The notes beneath the pieces were generated by a model. The model worked only from the letters and a program-made list of their open reading frames with translations. It was not told the DNA's origin and made no database searches. From the NCBI GenBank assembly GCA_903941105.1, contig CAJANL010000020.1, forward strand, positions 1-33,557: 33,557 bases of DNA. The letters run 5' to 3'. Numbering within the stretch: the first letter of the stretch is position 1; every line of letters begins with the position of its first letter. Made by a program: the position numbers and the translations under genes. The DNA comes from an uncultured Rhodospirillaceae bacterium. GTDB lineage: Bacteria; Pseudomonadota; Alphaproteobacteria; Rhodospirillales; Magnetospirillaceae. Positions 23,860-32,242 of this stretch are shown here, one piece after another.

Positions 23860-24516
23860 ATGGACGGCGCGTCGGGGTGCCACGGCTCCACCCGTTGCCA
23901 CGAGCTGGCGGCGGTGGTGACCAACGTGGTGATGACCTTGGCTCGTGAGCGGGCCGCGAACGGGCTTGTGTCGCTCGCCGACCTGGAACGCATCGCCTCG
24001 CTGGTGCGCCACGGCACCATCTCGCTGGACGATGCCTTCCGTCATCACGAAGAGGCGTGCCGCCGCGACCATACCCGGCCCAAGGGCAATGTCGGCGCCC
24101 GGTCCAACCCGTTTCAGCGCCTGATGGTGCGCCCCTTCGAGCAGATGCTGCTCGGCGATCCGCCCGGCTTCCCGCGTCCCTGCCTGCCCAACTATTTCGG
24201 CTTCCTCGACCACGCCTTCGGTGAGCGCCTGGAGCCGTTCGAACGCCATAGCCGGGCCATCGTCCAGGCGCTGCTGGTGGTGCATGGTAACAACCTGACC
24301 TGGGACCATTTCTATGGCGACCAGCGCACCGTCAAGACACTGAAGAGCGCGCTCAAGCTGCTGACCCACGTCCTGGCGTCGGCCGAGGGTCAGCGCACCT
24401 GGCACGCCTGCATGGTGCGCCCGGTGGACGCCCATCCCGCCCCCACCATCCCTCAGATCAATCAGGTCCGCCTGATGCTGCTGGACACCGGGCGCGGCCT
24501 GGCGGCGGAGGAGTGA
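23860..24516 (+). CDS. Uncharacterised 218-residue protein
   Basis: Not recognised. A Cys/His-containing N-terminus (CHGSTRCHELAAVVTNVVMTL) is followed by a helical region (LADLERIASLVRHGTISLDDAFRHHEEACRRDH), an FQRLMVRPFEQMLLGDPPGFPRPCLPNYFGFLDHAFGE stretch, and a helical C-terminus (TLKSALKLLTHVLASAEGQRTWHACMVR). No signal peptide or membrane helix, so a cytoplasmic protein is likely. ATG 23860 follows a GGGGAAG at about nine bases. High-GC codon use like its neighbours. It has no obvious partner, and the ORF is intact. Confidence 0.7.
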   Translation: MDGASGCHGSTRCHELAAVVTNVVMTLARERAANGLVSLADLERIASLVRHGTISLDDAFRHHEEACRRDHTRPKGNVGARSNPFQRLMVRPFEQMLLGDPPGFPRPCLPNYFGFLDHAFGERLEPFERHSRAIVQALLVVHGNNLTWDHFYGDQRTVKTLKSALKLLTHVLASAEGQRTWHACMVRPVDAHPAPTIPQINQVRLMLLDTGRGLAAEE

Positions 24517-24546
24517 CGACGGCGAAACACTCGAACTGATCCGTTC

Positions 24547-24594
24547 GCCGATATTTGCCGCCATTGCGGCGCCGATATTTGCCGCCATTGCGGC
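24547..24594. repeat. Tandem 24-bp duplication
   Basis: The 24-bp unit at 24547-24570 is repeated exactly at 24571-24594. Each copy contains GCCGATATTTGCC and the small hairpin GCCGC-CATT-GCGGC. Partly similar sequence recurs at 24628-24670 (GGCAAATAGGCGAG, CTCGCCGATATGATGCC). It lies between the convergent ends of the 23860 gene and gmd. The hairpins might serve termination, but no T-run follows. Confidence 0.8.
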
Positions 24595-24676
24595 GGCGGC
24601 CAAGGGCGCGGATGCGCCCGTTCGGCGAGGGGCAAATAGGCGAGTCGCTTCCGCGGCTCGCCGATATGATGCCGCC

Positions 24677-25741
24677 TCAGCCGCACATGTCGTTGCGCGG
24701 CTCGACGGTCTTGAGGTCGGCCTCGACCATTTCGCGCACCAGCTGCTCGAAGCCGATGGTATGGCGCCAGCCCAGCTTTTCGTGCGCCTTGGCCGGGTTG
24801 CCGATCAATAGCTCGACCTCGGTGGGGCGGAAATAGCGGCTGTCGATCTCTACCAGGACGCGACCAGTGGTCCGGTCGATGCCCTTCTCGTCGAGGCCGG
24901 CACCCCGCCACTCGATGTCGAAGCCGATCTGGCGGAAGGCCAGCTCGACGAACTCGCGCACCGCATGGGTTTGGCCGGTGGCCAGCACGAAGTCATCGGG
25001 CTTGTCCTGCTGCAGCATCAGCCACATGCCCTGTACGAAATCCCAGGCGTGGCCCCAGTCCCGCTTGGCATCGAGATTGCCGAGAAAGACCTTGTCCTGC
25101 AGGCCGCGATGGATGGCGGCGACGGCGCGGGTGATCTTGCGGGTGACGAAGGTCTCGCCCCGCGTCGGTCCCTCGTGGTTGAACAGGATGCCGTTGGAGG
25201 CGTGAAAGCCGTAGGCCTCGCGGTAATTGACCGTGATCCAGTAGGCGTAGACCTTGGCCGCCGCGTAGGGGCTGCGCGGATAGAACGGCGTGGTCTCGCT
25301 TTGCGGGATCTCCTGGACCTTGCCGAACATTTCGGAGGTGGAGGCCTGATAGAAGCGGGTCTTGTCCACCAATCCGAGGATGCGGATGGCTTCCAGTAGC
25401 CGGAGGGTGCCCAGCGCGTCGGAGTTGGCGGTGTATTCCGGGGTCTCGAAGCTGACCTGGACATGGCTTTGTGCGGCCAGGTTGTAGACTTCGTCGGGCC
25501 GCACTTCCTGCATGATCCGGATCAGGTTGGTGGCGTCGGTGAGGTCGCCGTAATGCATGTGAAAGCGCACGTCACGCTCATGCGGGTCATGATAGAGGTG
25601 GTCGATCCGCGCCGTGTTGAACGAGGACGAGCGGCGCTTGACTCCATGCACCTCGTAGCCCTTGCCCAGCAAGAGCTCGGCGAGATAGGCGCCGTCCTGG
25701 CCGGTCACGCCGGTGATCAAAGCCTTCTTACGTTCAACCAT
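24677..25741 (-). CDS. gmd: GDP-mannose 4,6-dehydratase
   Basis: A 354-residue short-chain (extended SDR) enzyme converting GDP-mannose to GDP-4-keto-6-deoxymannose, the precursor of GDP-fucose, GDP-rhamnose and related sugars of surface polysaccharides. NADP-binding GVTGQDG (11-17), the catalytic STSEMFG (134-140), Tyr159 and Lys163 (YxxxK), and GMD blocks such as [36 protein letters not shown] and [14 protein letters not shown] are present. ATG 25741 begins the usual N-terminus. No fcl/GDP-fucose synthase or rmd reductase follows in the window, so the final sugar is unknown. The gene converges with the unknown at 23860 and is divergent from a methyltransferase gene. Confidence 0.96.
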   Translation of the reverse strand: MVERKKALITGVTGQDGAYLAELLLGKGYEVHGVKRRSSSFNTARIDHLYHDPHERDVRFHMHYGDLTDATNLIRIMQEVRPDEVYNLAAQSHVQVSFETPEYTANSDALGTLRLLEAIRILGLVDKTRFYQASTSEMFGKVQEIPQSETTPFYPRSPYAAAKVYAYWITVNYREAYGFHASNGILFNHEGPTRGETFVTRKITRAVAAIHRGLQDKVFLGNLDAKRDWGHAWDFVQGMWLMLQQDKPDDFVLATGQTHAVREFVELAFRQIGFDIEWRGAGLDEKGIDRTTGRVLVEIDSRYFRPTEVELLIGNPAKAHEKLGWRHTIGFEQLVREMVEADLKTVEPRNDMCG

Positions 25742-25755
25742 CTGCGTCCGCACCC

Positions 25756-25796
25756 CCCAGGGAAACCGGATGCACATTAGATCACGAACCCCTGGG
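25756..25796. promoter_or_regulatory. Inverted repeat in the gmd / methyltransferase divergent region
   Basis: CCCAGGG (25756-25762) and CCCTGGG (25790-25796) form a perfect 7-bp inverted repeat with a 27-bp spacer in the 88-bp region between the two divergent starts. It could be an operator, or chance in GC-rich DNA; no good promoter boxes are seen nearby. Confidence 0.25.
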
Positions 25797-25829
25797 ATGG
25801 GAGCGCTTTTTGAGGCACAGTCCGCTCCT

Positions 25830-27431
25830 ATGACATCCCTGGATACCCTGCTGATGGCGGTGATGGTCGCCTCCGACGATCCGGCCCCGCTGGTGGCGTT
25901 GGCCGCGGCCCATCTCGACGCCGGCAGGACGGGCGAGGCGGCGGCGGTTCTGCTGTCGGCGCTGGAGAAGGCGCCCACCCATGCGGCGGCGCTGGTTTTG
26001 ATGGGCCGGGTGGCCGAGCGCATCGCCGCCACCGGCGGCGGCGTCGCCCTGCCGGCGCAACCCGCCGCCGAGGCCCTGCTGGCCATCCTCGCCAGCGACC
26101 GGCTCGACCACCAGCACTTCATCGCGCCGGTGCTGGGCTATCTGCGGGGCGTGCTGCCGGGGGGAGTGGCCGACCCGGTGTGGCTGGCCTATCTTGAGCG
26201 GGCGATCAATATCGCCCCCGAAGTCGAGACATTGCTGACCGGGCTGCGCCGCCGGGCCTTGCTGGAGAGCCGGAGCGGCCTGCCGCCGGCCTTTCTCGCC
26301 GCCCTGGCCCGCCAATGCCGCAACAACGAATACGTCTTCTTCGTCGAGGATGACGAAGAGGCGGCCCTGGCTATCCTGGCCGAGGATCTGGCCGGCCGCA
26401 TGGGCCGCCATGCCAAGGTGGGGATCGAACTGCTGATCTACGCCCTGTACCGGCCGCTGGCGCAACTGCCCCGGGCGGCGGAACTGGGCCGGCGCATTCC
26501 GGTGACCGAGCCTCATGCCCGCGCCTTCGCCGCCGAGGCGATCAAGGCAGCCCGAGAGGATGCCGCGATCCGGGCCGCGCTGCCGGCGCTGACGGCGGTG
26601 ACCGCCGGGGTCTCCGCCACGGTGGCGCATCAATACGAGGAGAACCCCTACCCGCGCTGGCTGGCGGTCACGCCTCCCGAGGTCGGCAGCCGCCCGCTGC
26701 CCCCCGGGGCGACGGAGGCCGCCGAGGTGCTGGTGGCCGGCTGCGGCACCGGCAAACAGGCGGTTCGGGCGGCCTTTGCCTATGGGCCGCGAAGCCGGCT
26801 GCTGGCGGTGGACCTGTCACGCGCTTCGCTGGCCTATGGGGTGGCGATGGCGCGGCGGCTGGGGGTTGCCAATGTGGAGTTCGCCCAGGCCGATATCCTG
26901 GCGCTGGGCACGCTGGAGCGGCGCTTCGACGTCATCGAATGCACCGGCGTGCTGCATCACATGGCCGACCCCCTGGCGGGCTGGCGGGTGCTGGCCGGGT
27001 TGCTGAAGCCGGGCGGGCTGATGCGGGTGGCGCTTTATTCGGTGGCGGCACGGCGCCCGGTCAATGCCTGCCGGCGCCTGATCGCCGCGGGCGGCTACGA
27101 GGGCGACACCGGCATCCGCCGCTTCCGCCGCGAGGTGCTGGCCGGACGCATCCCCGAGGCCGCCGAACTGGTCGGCGCCGCCGCCGATTTCTATTCCATG
27201 AGCGAGGCCCGCGACCTGCTGTTCCACGTCCAGGAGGTTCAGTTCACCATCCCCGAGATCGAGCGCTGCCTGGCAGAGCTTGGGCTGGAGTTCACCGGCT
27301 TCACCCTGCCGGCGCGTCTGCTGGACGAAGTCGGGCCGGACGGCACCGTCCTCGAACGCTGGCACCGCCTGGAGCAGCGCCGTCCGCAGTTGTTCCGCAA
27401 CATGTACCAGTTCGGCTGCCGGAAGGGCTGA
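25830..27431 (+). CDS. Class I SAM-dependent methyltransferase with helical N-terminal domain
   Basis: A 533-residue protein. The first 265 residues form a helical, TPR-like region (alternating Ala/Leu helices such as [45 protein letters not shown]). The linker YEENPYPRW (269-277) is a marker seen in a group of methyltransferases with TPR-type N-termini. Then comes the SAM-binding motif [14 protein letters not shown] (300-312), an acidic strand end AVDLS, and [32 protein letters not shown]. Start uncertain: ATG 25830 is used; 25797 in frame is possible; neither has a clear ribosome site. Substrate unknown; the neighbours (gmd, phosphatase, aminotransferase) suggest surface polysaccharide or small-molecule modification. 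Confidence 0.8.
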   Translation: MTSLDTLLMAVMVASDDPAPLVALAAAHLDAGRTGEAAAVLLSALEKAPTHAAALVLMGRVAERIAATGGGVALPAQPAAEALLAILASDRLDHQHFIAPVLGYLRGVLPGGVADPVWLAYLERAINIAPEVETLLTGLRRRALLESRSGLPPAFLAALARQCRNNEYVFFVEDDEEAALAILAEDLAGRMGRHAKVGIELLIYALYRPLAQLPRAAELGRRIPVTEPHARAFAAEAIKAAREDAAIRAALPALTAVTAGVSATVAHQYEENPYPRWLAVTPPEVGSRPLPPGATEAAEVLVAGCGTGKQAVRAAFAYGPRSRLLAVDLSRASLAYGVAMARRLGVANVEFAQADILALGTLERRFDVIECTGVLHHMADPLAGWRVLAGLLKPGGLMRVALYSVAARRPVNACRRLIAAGGYEGDTGIRRFRREVLAGRIPEAAELVGAAADFYSMSEARDLLFHVQEVQFTIPEIERCLAELGLEFTGFTLPARLLDEVGPDGTVLERWHRLEQRRPQLFRNMYQFGCRKG

Positions 27432-27455
27432 CCCCGGCCAACCTTCGGCGTGCCC

Positions 27456-27487
27456 CGCCGGCCGGTCCTTTCAATGGCCGGCCGGCG
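27456..27487 (+). terminator. Stem-loop after the methyltransferase gene
   Basis: CGCCGGCCGG (27456-27465) pairs perfectly with CCGGCCGGCG (27478-27487) across a 12-base loop, 25 bases after the stop. No U-run follows, so it may be an intrinsic stabiliser or a rho-assisted stop. The next 130 bases before the phosphatase gene hold a weak candidate promoter (TTGAGC at 27535-27540, 17-bp spacer, TACCTC). Confidence 0.45.
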
Positions 27488-27619
27488 CGAAACCGCGGCG
27501 CGGGCAATGACACAACCCAATGCAGGCAATTTTCTTGAGCGGATGCGCCCAAGGTGATACCTCTTCCGGCACAATGGACCAGCCCGATAGTGACTGGCCG
27601 GCGGGGTGAATATATCGAA

Positions 27620-28312
27620 ATGCAGTGCCGCATCATTTGTGACTTCGACGGGACCATCGCCCTCGAAGACGTCACCGACACATTGCTGGAACGCTTCGCT
27701 CTACCCGAGTGGCGGACCATCGAGGACGACTGGAAGGCGGGCCGCATCGGTTCGCGCGAGTGCATGCTGCGCCAGGTGGCGCTGCTGCGCGCCAGCCCCG
27801 ATGAGATCGACCGCCGCCTCGACCATGTCGCCATCGACCCCGGTTTCCCCCGTTTCGTCGCCACCGCCGCCAGGCTGGGCTGCGAGTTGCTGGTGGTGAG
27901 CGATGGACTCGACTACGCCATCCGGCGGGTGCTGGGACGCCACGGTCTCGACCATCTGCCCATCATGGCCAATCGCCTCGAATTGATCGGCGCCGACCGC
28001 TGGCGCCTGGGCTTCCCCCATGCCAGTGACGGCTGCGCCAAGGGCTCCGGCACCTGCAAGTGCAACATCGCCACCGGCAACGGCGGCGACAAGCGGCTGC
28101 GCGTGCTGATCGGCGACGGCGCCTCGGATTTCTGCGCCACCAACGCGGTCCACATGGTCTTCGCCAAGGACCGGCTTCTGGAACACTGCCGGGCCAACGC
28201 CCTGCCCCATGTCGGCTTCACCGGTTTCGCCGAGGTCGGGCGCCTGCTCGCCGACCTGCTGGCCGCGCCGGCCGCCGCCATGTCCCCTGCCTTGGAGTTA
28301 CACAACACATGA
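27620..28312 (+). CDS. HAD-IB phosphatase, MtnX-like
   Basis: A 230-residue haloacid dehalogenase-type phosphatase, subclass IB. Motif I is CDFDGTI (Asp8 nucleophile, Asp10), motif II is VVSDGLD (Ser94), and motif III/IV is GDGASD (165-170). CAKGSGTCKC (139-148) is a Cys-rich loop found in MtnX-type members. MtnX acts in methionine salvage, but no mtn gene is in the window and family members also dephosphorylate other substrates, so MtnX activity is not claimed. ATG 27620 follows GGGGTGA at 27603-27609. The stop overlaps the aminotransferase start (ATGA), implying equimolar co-expression and a shared pathway. Confidence 0.85.
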   Translation: MQCRIICDFDGTIALEDVTDTLLERFALPEWRTIEDDWKAGRIGSRECMLRQVALLRASPDEIDRRLDHVAIDPGFPRFVATAARLGCELLVVSDGLDYAIRRVLGRHGLDHLPIMANRLELIGADRWRLGFPHASDGCAKGSGTCKCNIATGNGGDKRLRVLIGDGASDFCATNAVHMVFAKDRLLEHCRANALPHVGFTGFAEVGRLLADLLAAPAAAMSPALELHNT

Positions 28313-29679
28313 ACGAGACGGACCTGTTGCGGGACGAGGCCAAGTGGTGCTCCTTCGGCGATACCGTGCACTATCTCGAACCGCCCAAGATTTTCGCGCG
28401 GTGCGAGGGCTCGTATCTCTACGACTCCGAGAGCCGGCCCTATCTCGACCTGCAGATGTGGTACTCGGCCTGTAATTTCGGCTACGCCAACCCGCGCCTC
28501 AACGATGCGCTGAAGCGCCAGATCGATACCCTGCCGCAACTGGCCTGCCAGTATCTGCACAAGGAAAAGATCGAGCTGTCCACCGCCATCGGCGAGCGCT
28601 GCGAGAAGACCTGGGGCGAGAAGGGCCGCGTCCACTACAACGTCGGCGGTTCGCAGTCCATCGAGGACTCCTTGAAGATCGTCCGCAACGCCTCGGGCGG
28701 CAAGAGCCTGGTGTTCGCCTTCGAGGGCGGCTATCACGGCCGTACCCTGGGCGCCTCGGCCATCACCTCGTCCTACCGCTACCGCCGCCGCTACGGCCAT
28801 TTCGGCGAGCGGGCGCAGTTCGTGCCCTACCCCTATTGCTTCCGCTGCCCCTATGGCAAGAAGAAGGACGACTGCGGCCTGTACTGCGTCGATCAGTTCG
28901 CCCGCCTGTTCGACACCGAATACTGCGGTGTCTGGGACCCCAAGACCGGCCAGTCCGAGTACGCCGCCTTCTATGTCGAGGCGATCCAGGGCACCGGCGG
29001 CTACGTCATCCCGCCGAGCGGCTATTTCGAGAAGCTGGACAAGATCCTCAAGGAGCGCAAGATCCTGCTGGTGGACGACGAGGTCCAGATGGGCTTCTAC
29101 CGCGCCGGCAAGTTCTGGGGCCTGGAGAACTTCAACGTCAAGCCCGACATCGTGGTGTTTGGTAAGGCGCTGACCAACGGCCTCAACCCCATCGCCGGCC
29201 TGTGGGCCAGGGAAGAGTTGATCAACCCGCAGGTCTTCCCGCCGGGCTCGACCCACTCGACCTTCTCGTCCAACCCGCTCGGCACCGCCGTGGCGCTGGA
29301 GGCCATCAAGATGATGGCCGAGACCGATTACGAGACCATGACCGCCGAGAAGGGCGCCTACCTGCTGGAAGGCCTTCAGGCGCTGAAGAAGCGCTATCGC
29401 ATCGTCGGCGACGTCGACGGCCTGGGCATGGCCCTGCGCATGGAGATCTGCGGCGACGACGGCTTCACCCCCGACAAGGCGATGACCGACCGCATGGTCG
29501 ACGAGGCCATGAAGGCCGACCTCGAAGTGGGCGGCAAGAAATATGGCCTGGTGCTCGACATCGGCGGTTACTACAAGAATGTGGTGACGCTGGCGCCGTC
29601 CCTGGAAATCAGCCGCGACGAGATGGATCTCGCCATCGCCTTGCTCGACTGCCTGCTGGCGCGGGTGACGCGCAAATAG
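28309..29679 (+). CDS. Class III PLP-dependent aminotransferase
   Basis: A 456-residue fold type I transaminase of the ornithine/GABA aminotransferase class. YHGRT (142-146) stacks near PLP, Asp257-Glu258 in LLVDDEVQMGFYR binds the cofactor pyridine ring, and Lys286 in VVFGKALTNG is the Schiff-base lysine. CFRC (177-180), with Cys189 and Cys193, resembles the cysteine insert of some GABA aminotransferases, where CxxC holds a 2Fe-2S cluster; here a metal site is only inferred. The start overlaps the phosphatase stop and has GGAG upstream. Amino donor and acceptor cannot be told from sequence. A substrate released by the phosphatase is the obvious candidate. Confidence 0.88.
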   Translation: MNETDLLRDEAKWCSFGDTVHYLEPPKIFARCEGSYLYDSESRPYLDLQMWYSACNFGYANPRLNDALKRQIDTLPQLACQYLHKEKIELSTAIGERCEKTWGEKGRVHYNVGGSQSIEDSLKIVRNASGGKSLVFAFEGGYHGRTLGASAITSSYRYRRRYGHFGERAQFVPYPYCFRCPYGKKKDDCGLYCVDQFARLFDTEYCGVWDPKTGQSEYAAFYVEAIQGTGGYVIPPSGYFEKLDKILKERKILLVDDEVQMGFYRAGKFWGLENFNVKPDIVVFGKALTNGLNPIAGLWAREELINPQVFPPGSTHSTFSSNPLGTAVALEAIKMMAETDYETMTAEKGAYLLEGLQALKKRYRIVGDVDGLGMALRMEICGDDGFTPDKAMTDRMVDEAMKADLEVGGKKYGLVLDIGGYYKNVVTLAPSLEISRDEMDLAIALLDCLLARVTRK

Positions 29680-29744
29680 GCCATCCCGGATAGACTGTTC
29701 AGCCCGGGTCGGGTAATATGGGTGGGATAGACGGATAGGGTGAG

Positions 29745-30677
29745 ATGAGCTTTCTCCAGCGATTCACTGCGCTGAAGTCCAGGTTTATCGGCGACCAGAT
29801 GTGGTCGGGTCCCGGCGAACGCTGCGGACCCGACGGCGGCGCGGCCCCCATCCGGGATGTCAGCTTCCATCACCCGGGCGGGCCCGAGGCGGTGCTGTTG
29901 ATTCACGGACTGACCGGCACCCCCACCGAGATGCGCTTCGTCGGCAAGCAGTTGGCCGCCGCCGGCTTCACCGTCTACGGCATGCAGCTGGCTGGCCATT
30001 GCGGCAGCGAGGATGATCTGCTGGAGACCGGCTGGACGGACTGGTATGCCAGCGTCGAGGCCGCCTGGAGCGAGATCGCCAAGCGCCATGACACCGTCTT
30101 CGCCGCCGGTCTGTCCATGGGGGCGGTGCTGGCGCTGATGCTGGCCGCCCGCCACCCCGGAGCCATCAAGGGGCTGGCGCTCTATTCCACCACCCTGTGG
30201 TACGACGGCTGGACCATTCCCAAGCTGCAGTTCCTGCTGCCGCTGTTCCTCTACACCCCGCTCGGCCTGAAATACCGCTTCGTCGAGACCTGGCCCTACG
30301 GCATCAAGGATGAGCGCCTGCGGGCCCGCGTGGTGGCCAGCATGGAATCGGGCGACAGCGCCGCCGCCGGCAATATGGGCATGGCCGGGCGCTCCTTGCG
30401 CGAGCTGCGCAGCCTCGTCGCCCATTTGAAGCGTGAGCTGCCCCGGGTCACCGTGCCGACGCTGATCCTGCACGCCAAGGACGACGACGTGACCTCGGTG
30501 AAGAATGCCGAATATGTGGAACGTCGTGTGGGCGGTCCGGTGCGCAAGGTGCTGCTGGACGACTGCTACCACATGATCACCGTCGACCGGCAGCGCCACC
30601 GGGTGGCGCGCGAAAGCATCGACTTTTTCCGTGCCCTGGCGGCGGAAGGCGTGGCGGTGAAGATCGCCGCCGAGTGA
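29745..30677 (+). CDS. Alpha/beta hydrolase (carboxylesterase / monoacylglycerol lipase-like)
   Basis: A 310-residue serine hydrolase. The oxyanion loop HGLTGTPTEM (54-63), nucleophile elbow GLSMG (Ser124), an acid in HAKDDDVTS (Asp246-248) and His276 in DCYHMITVDR make a complete triad in the right order. The fold and motifs resemble bacterial carboxylesterases of the Est30 type and monoacylglycerol lipases. No signal peptide, so cytoplasmic. ATG 29745 is preceded by AGGGTGAG at a short distance. It lies 65 bp after the aminotransferase on the same strand and could be in the same transcript; a terminator follows. Confidence 0.88.
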   Translation: MSFLQRFTALKSRFIGDQMWSGPGERCGPDGGAAPIRDVSFHHPGGPEAVLLIHGLTGTPTEMRFVGKQLAAAGFTVYGMQLAGHCGSEDDLLETGWTDWYASVEAAWSEIAKRHDTVFAAGLSMGAVLALMLAARHPGAIKGLALYSTTLWYDGWTIPKLQFLLPLFLYTPLGLKYRFVETWPYGIKDERLRARVVASMESGDSAAAGNMGMAGRSLRELRSLVAHLKRELPRVTVPTLILHAKDDDVTSVKNAEYVERRVGGPVRKVLLDDCYHMITVDRQRHRVARESIDFFRALAAEGVAVKIAAE

Positions 30678-30681
30678 TGCC

Positions 30682-30705
30682 GGCCGGCCACAGTGGCGGC
30701 CTTTT
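30682..30705 (+). terminator. Terminator after the alpha/beta hydrolase
   Basis: GGCC-G-GCCA (30682-30690) pairs with TGGC-GGCC (30694-30701) with one bulged G and a CAG loop, followed by TTTT (30702-30705). A second inverted repeat, TCGACTC (30705-30711) with GAGTCGA (30727-30733), lies right behind it. Confidence 0.7.
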
Positions 30706-30830
30706 CGACTCGGCCGAAAAAACGTGGAGTCGACAATTCCTTGCGATGTAGGTACTACCTTACTTTCGTACCGGAGGCATTATTGTGTCCGGAGCCGCGG
30801 TGGGGCCGGGTGACAGAACGGGGGTAGGGT

Positions 30831-31592
30831 ATGAATTCCTTTGTGCGGAGCCTTGCAGCGACAGCCATGGCCGTGACTTTGGCCGCCTGCGCCGCCGTCC
30901 CCGAAGACCCCGAGGACCGGGCCGAGTTCGAGGCGGTCAACGACCCGCTGGAACCCACCAACCGCGCCATCTTCGAATTCAACATGGCGGTCGACCGGGC
31001 GCTGCTGAAGCCCATCGCCAAGGGCTATCGCGACGTGGTGCCGGATTCGGCGCAGCACGGTGTGCACAATGCCCTCAACAACCTGCGCAGCCCGCTGATC
31101 TTCGTCAACGACGTGCTGCAGGGCGAGCCCGACCGCGCCGCCCAGACGCTGACCCGCTTCATGTTCAACTCCACCGTGGGTATTGGCGGCCTGTTCGACG
31201 TGGTCGCCGATACCAGTGGTCCGCGCTATCACGGTGAGGACTACGGCCAGACCTTCGCCCGGTGGGGCGTCGGCGACGGTCCCTATCTGATGCTGCCGTT
31301 CTTCGGCCCGTCCAATCCGCGTGACGCCGTCGGCCTGGGCCTCGAATTCGTCACCGATCCCACCGACCTATACTTCCACCGCCGCGGTGCCGATTGGGCG
31401 TCCTGGACGCGGATGGGCGTCAACGTGGTCGATGAGCGGGTCCAGCTGCTCGACCCGCTGGATGAGCTGGAACGCGGCTCGCTCGACTTCTATGCCGCCC
31501 TGCGCAGCGTCTACCGCCAGCGCCGGGCCAACGACATCGCCAACAAGGATGTGTCCATCTCCGACATGGTCAAGGCCGGGGCGCCGAAGTGA
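30831..31592 (+). CDS. mlaA: Outer-membrane lipid asymmetry lipoprotein MlaA (VacJ)
   Basis: A 253-residue MlaA. It is an outer-membrane lipoprotein that removes mislocalised phospholipids from the outer leaflet and passes them to MlaC. The signal sequence ends in LAAC with Cys20 as the lipid site. Family blocks are VNDPLEPTNRAIFEFN, RSPLIFVNDVLQGEPDRAAQTLTRFMFNSTVGIGGLFDVVAD, and DYGQTFARWGVGDGPYLMLPFFGPSNPRDAVG. ATG 30831 has AGGGT just upstream. The stop overlaps the mlaC GTG start. The upstream region (30735-30830) is relatively AT-rich and likely holds the promoter, but no convincing boxes were found. Confidence 0.96.
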   Translation: MNSFVRSLAATAMAVTLAACAAVPEDPEDRAEFEAVNDPLEPTNRAIFEFNMAVDRALLKPIAKGYRDVVPDSAQHGVHNALNNLRSPLIFVNDVLQGEPDRAAQTLTRFMFNSTVGIGGLFDVVADTSGPRYHGEDYGQTFARWGVGDGPYLMLPFFGPSNPRDAVGLGLEFVTDPTDLYFHRRGADWASWTRMGVNVVDERVQLLDPLDELERGSLDFYAALRSVYRQRRANDIANKDVSISDMVKAGAPK

Positions 31593-32221
31593 TCCGGTTG
31601 CCGCGCCGCAAGGCCGCGGCACTGGTTGCCGCGGCGGTTCTGACGCTGGCCCTGCTGCCTGGTCGGGCGGCTCTGGCGCTTGAGCCCGAGGCCGCCAAGT
31701 CCTTCGTCGCCGGCGCGGTCGATGATGCCATGGCCACCTTTGCCGGCAAGAGCCTGAGCCGCGAGGATCGCGGCGCCAGGCTGCGCGACACCATCACCCG
31801 CTATGCCGACCCCGGGGTGACCGCGGCGGACGTCCTTGGCCGCCATTGGGACAAGGCCTCCGCCGACGAGCGGCAGCGCTTCAAGGCCACCCTGGTGGAC
31901 TATGTTGTCGCCACCTGGAGCGGGTCGCTGAGCGACATCGACCCCGCCGTCAGGATCACCGTTTCCGGTGCCGACGCGAAGGGCGACCGCGTGGTGGTTC
32001 ACACGGTGGCGACCCAGCCCAACGAGCCCCCCTCCAACGTCGACTGGCTGATCGCCAGCGATGCCACCGGCCGCACCATCGCCATCGACGTCAATGTGGG
32101 GGGCGTCAGCCTGACCGACACCATGAAGGCCGACTTCACCGCCGTGCTGCGGGCAAATTCCGGCCAGATGGAGGCCCTGCTGGCAGCCATGGCAAAGAAG
32201 ATCGCCGCCCAGCCCAAGTGA
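31589..32221 (+). CDS. mlaC: Periplasmic phospholipid carrier MlaC
   Basis: A 210-residue MlaC (Ttg2D) family protein that ferries phospholipid between MlaA and the inner-membrane MlaFEDB complex. Signal peptide MIRLPRRKAAALVAAAVLTLALLPGRAALA is cut before LEPEAAKSF. Characteristic segments include ADPGVTAADVLGRHWDKASADERQRFKATLVDYVVATWSGSLSD and NVDWLIASDATGRTIAIDVNVGGVSLTDTMKADFTAVLRANSGQMEALLAAM. The GTG start shares bases with the mlaA stop (GTGA). mlaF, mlaE, mlaD and mlaB are not in the window and must lie elsewhere if the system is complete. Confidence 0.94.
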   Translation: MIRLPRRKAAALVAAAVLTLALLPGRAALALEPEAAKSFVAGAVDDAMATFAGKSLSREDRGARLRDTITRYADPGVTAADVLGRHWDKASADERQRFKATLVDYVVATWSGSLSDIDPAVRITVSGADAKGDRVVVHTVATQPNEPPSNVDWLIASDATGRTIAIDVNVGGVSLTDTMKADFTAVLRANSGQMEALLAAMAKKIAAQPK

Positions 32222-32242
32222 GGCCGGCTCTCCCTCGCAGCC

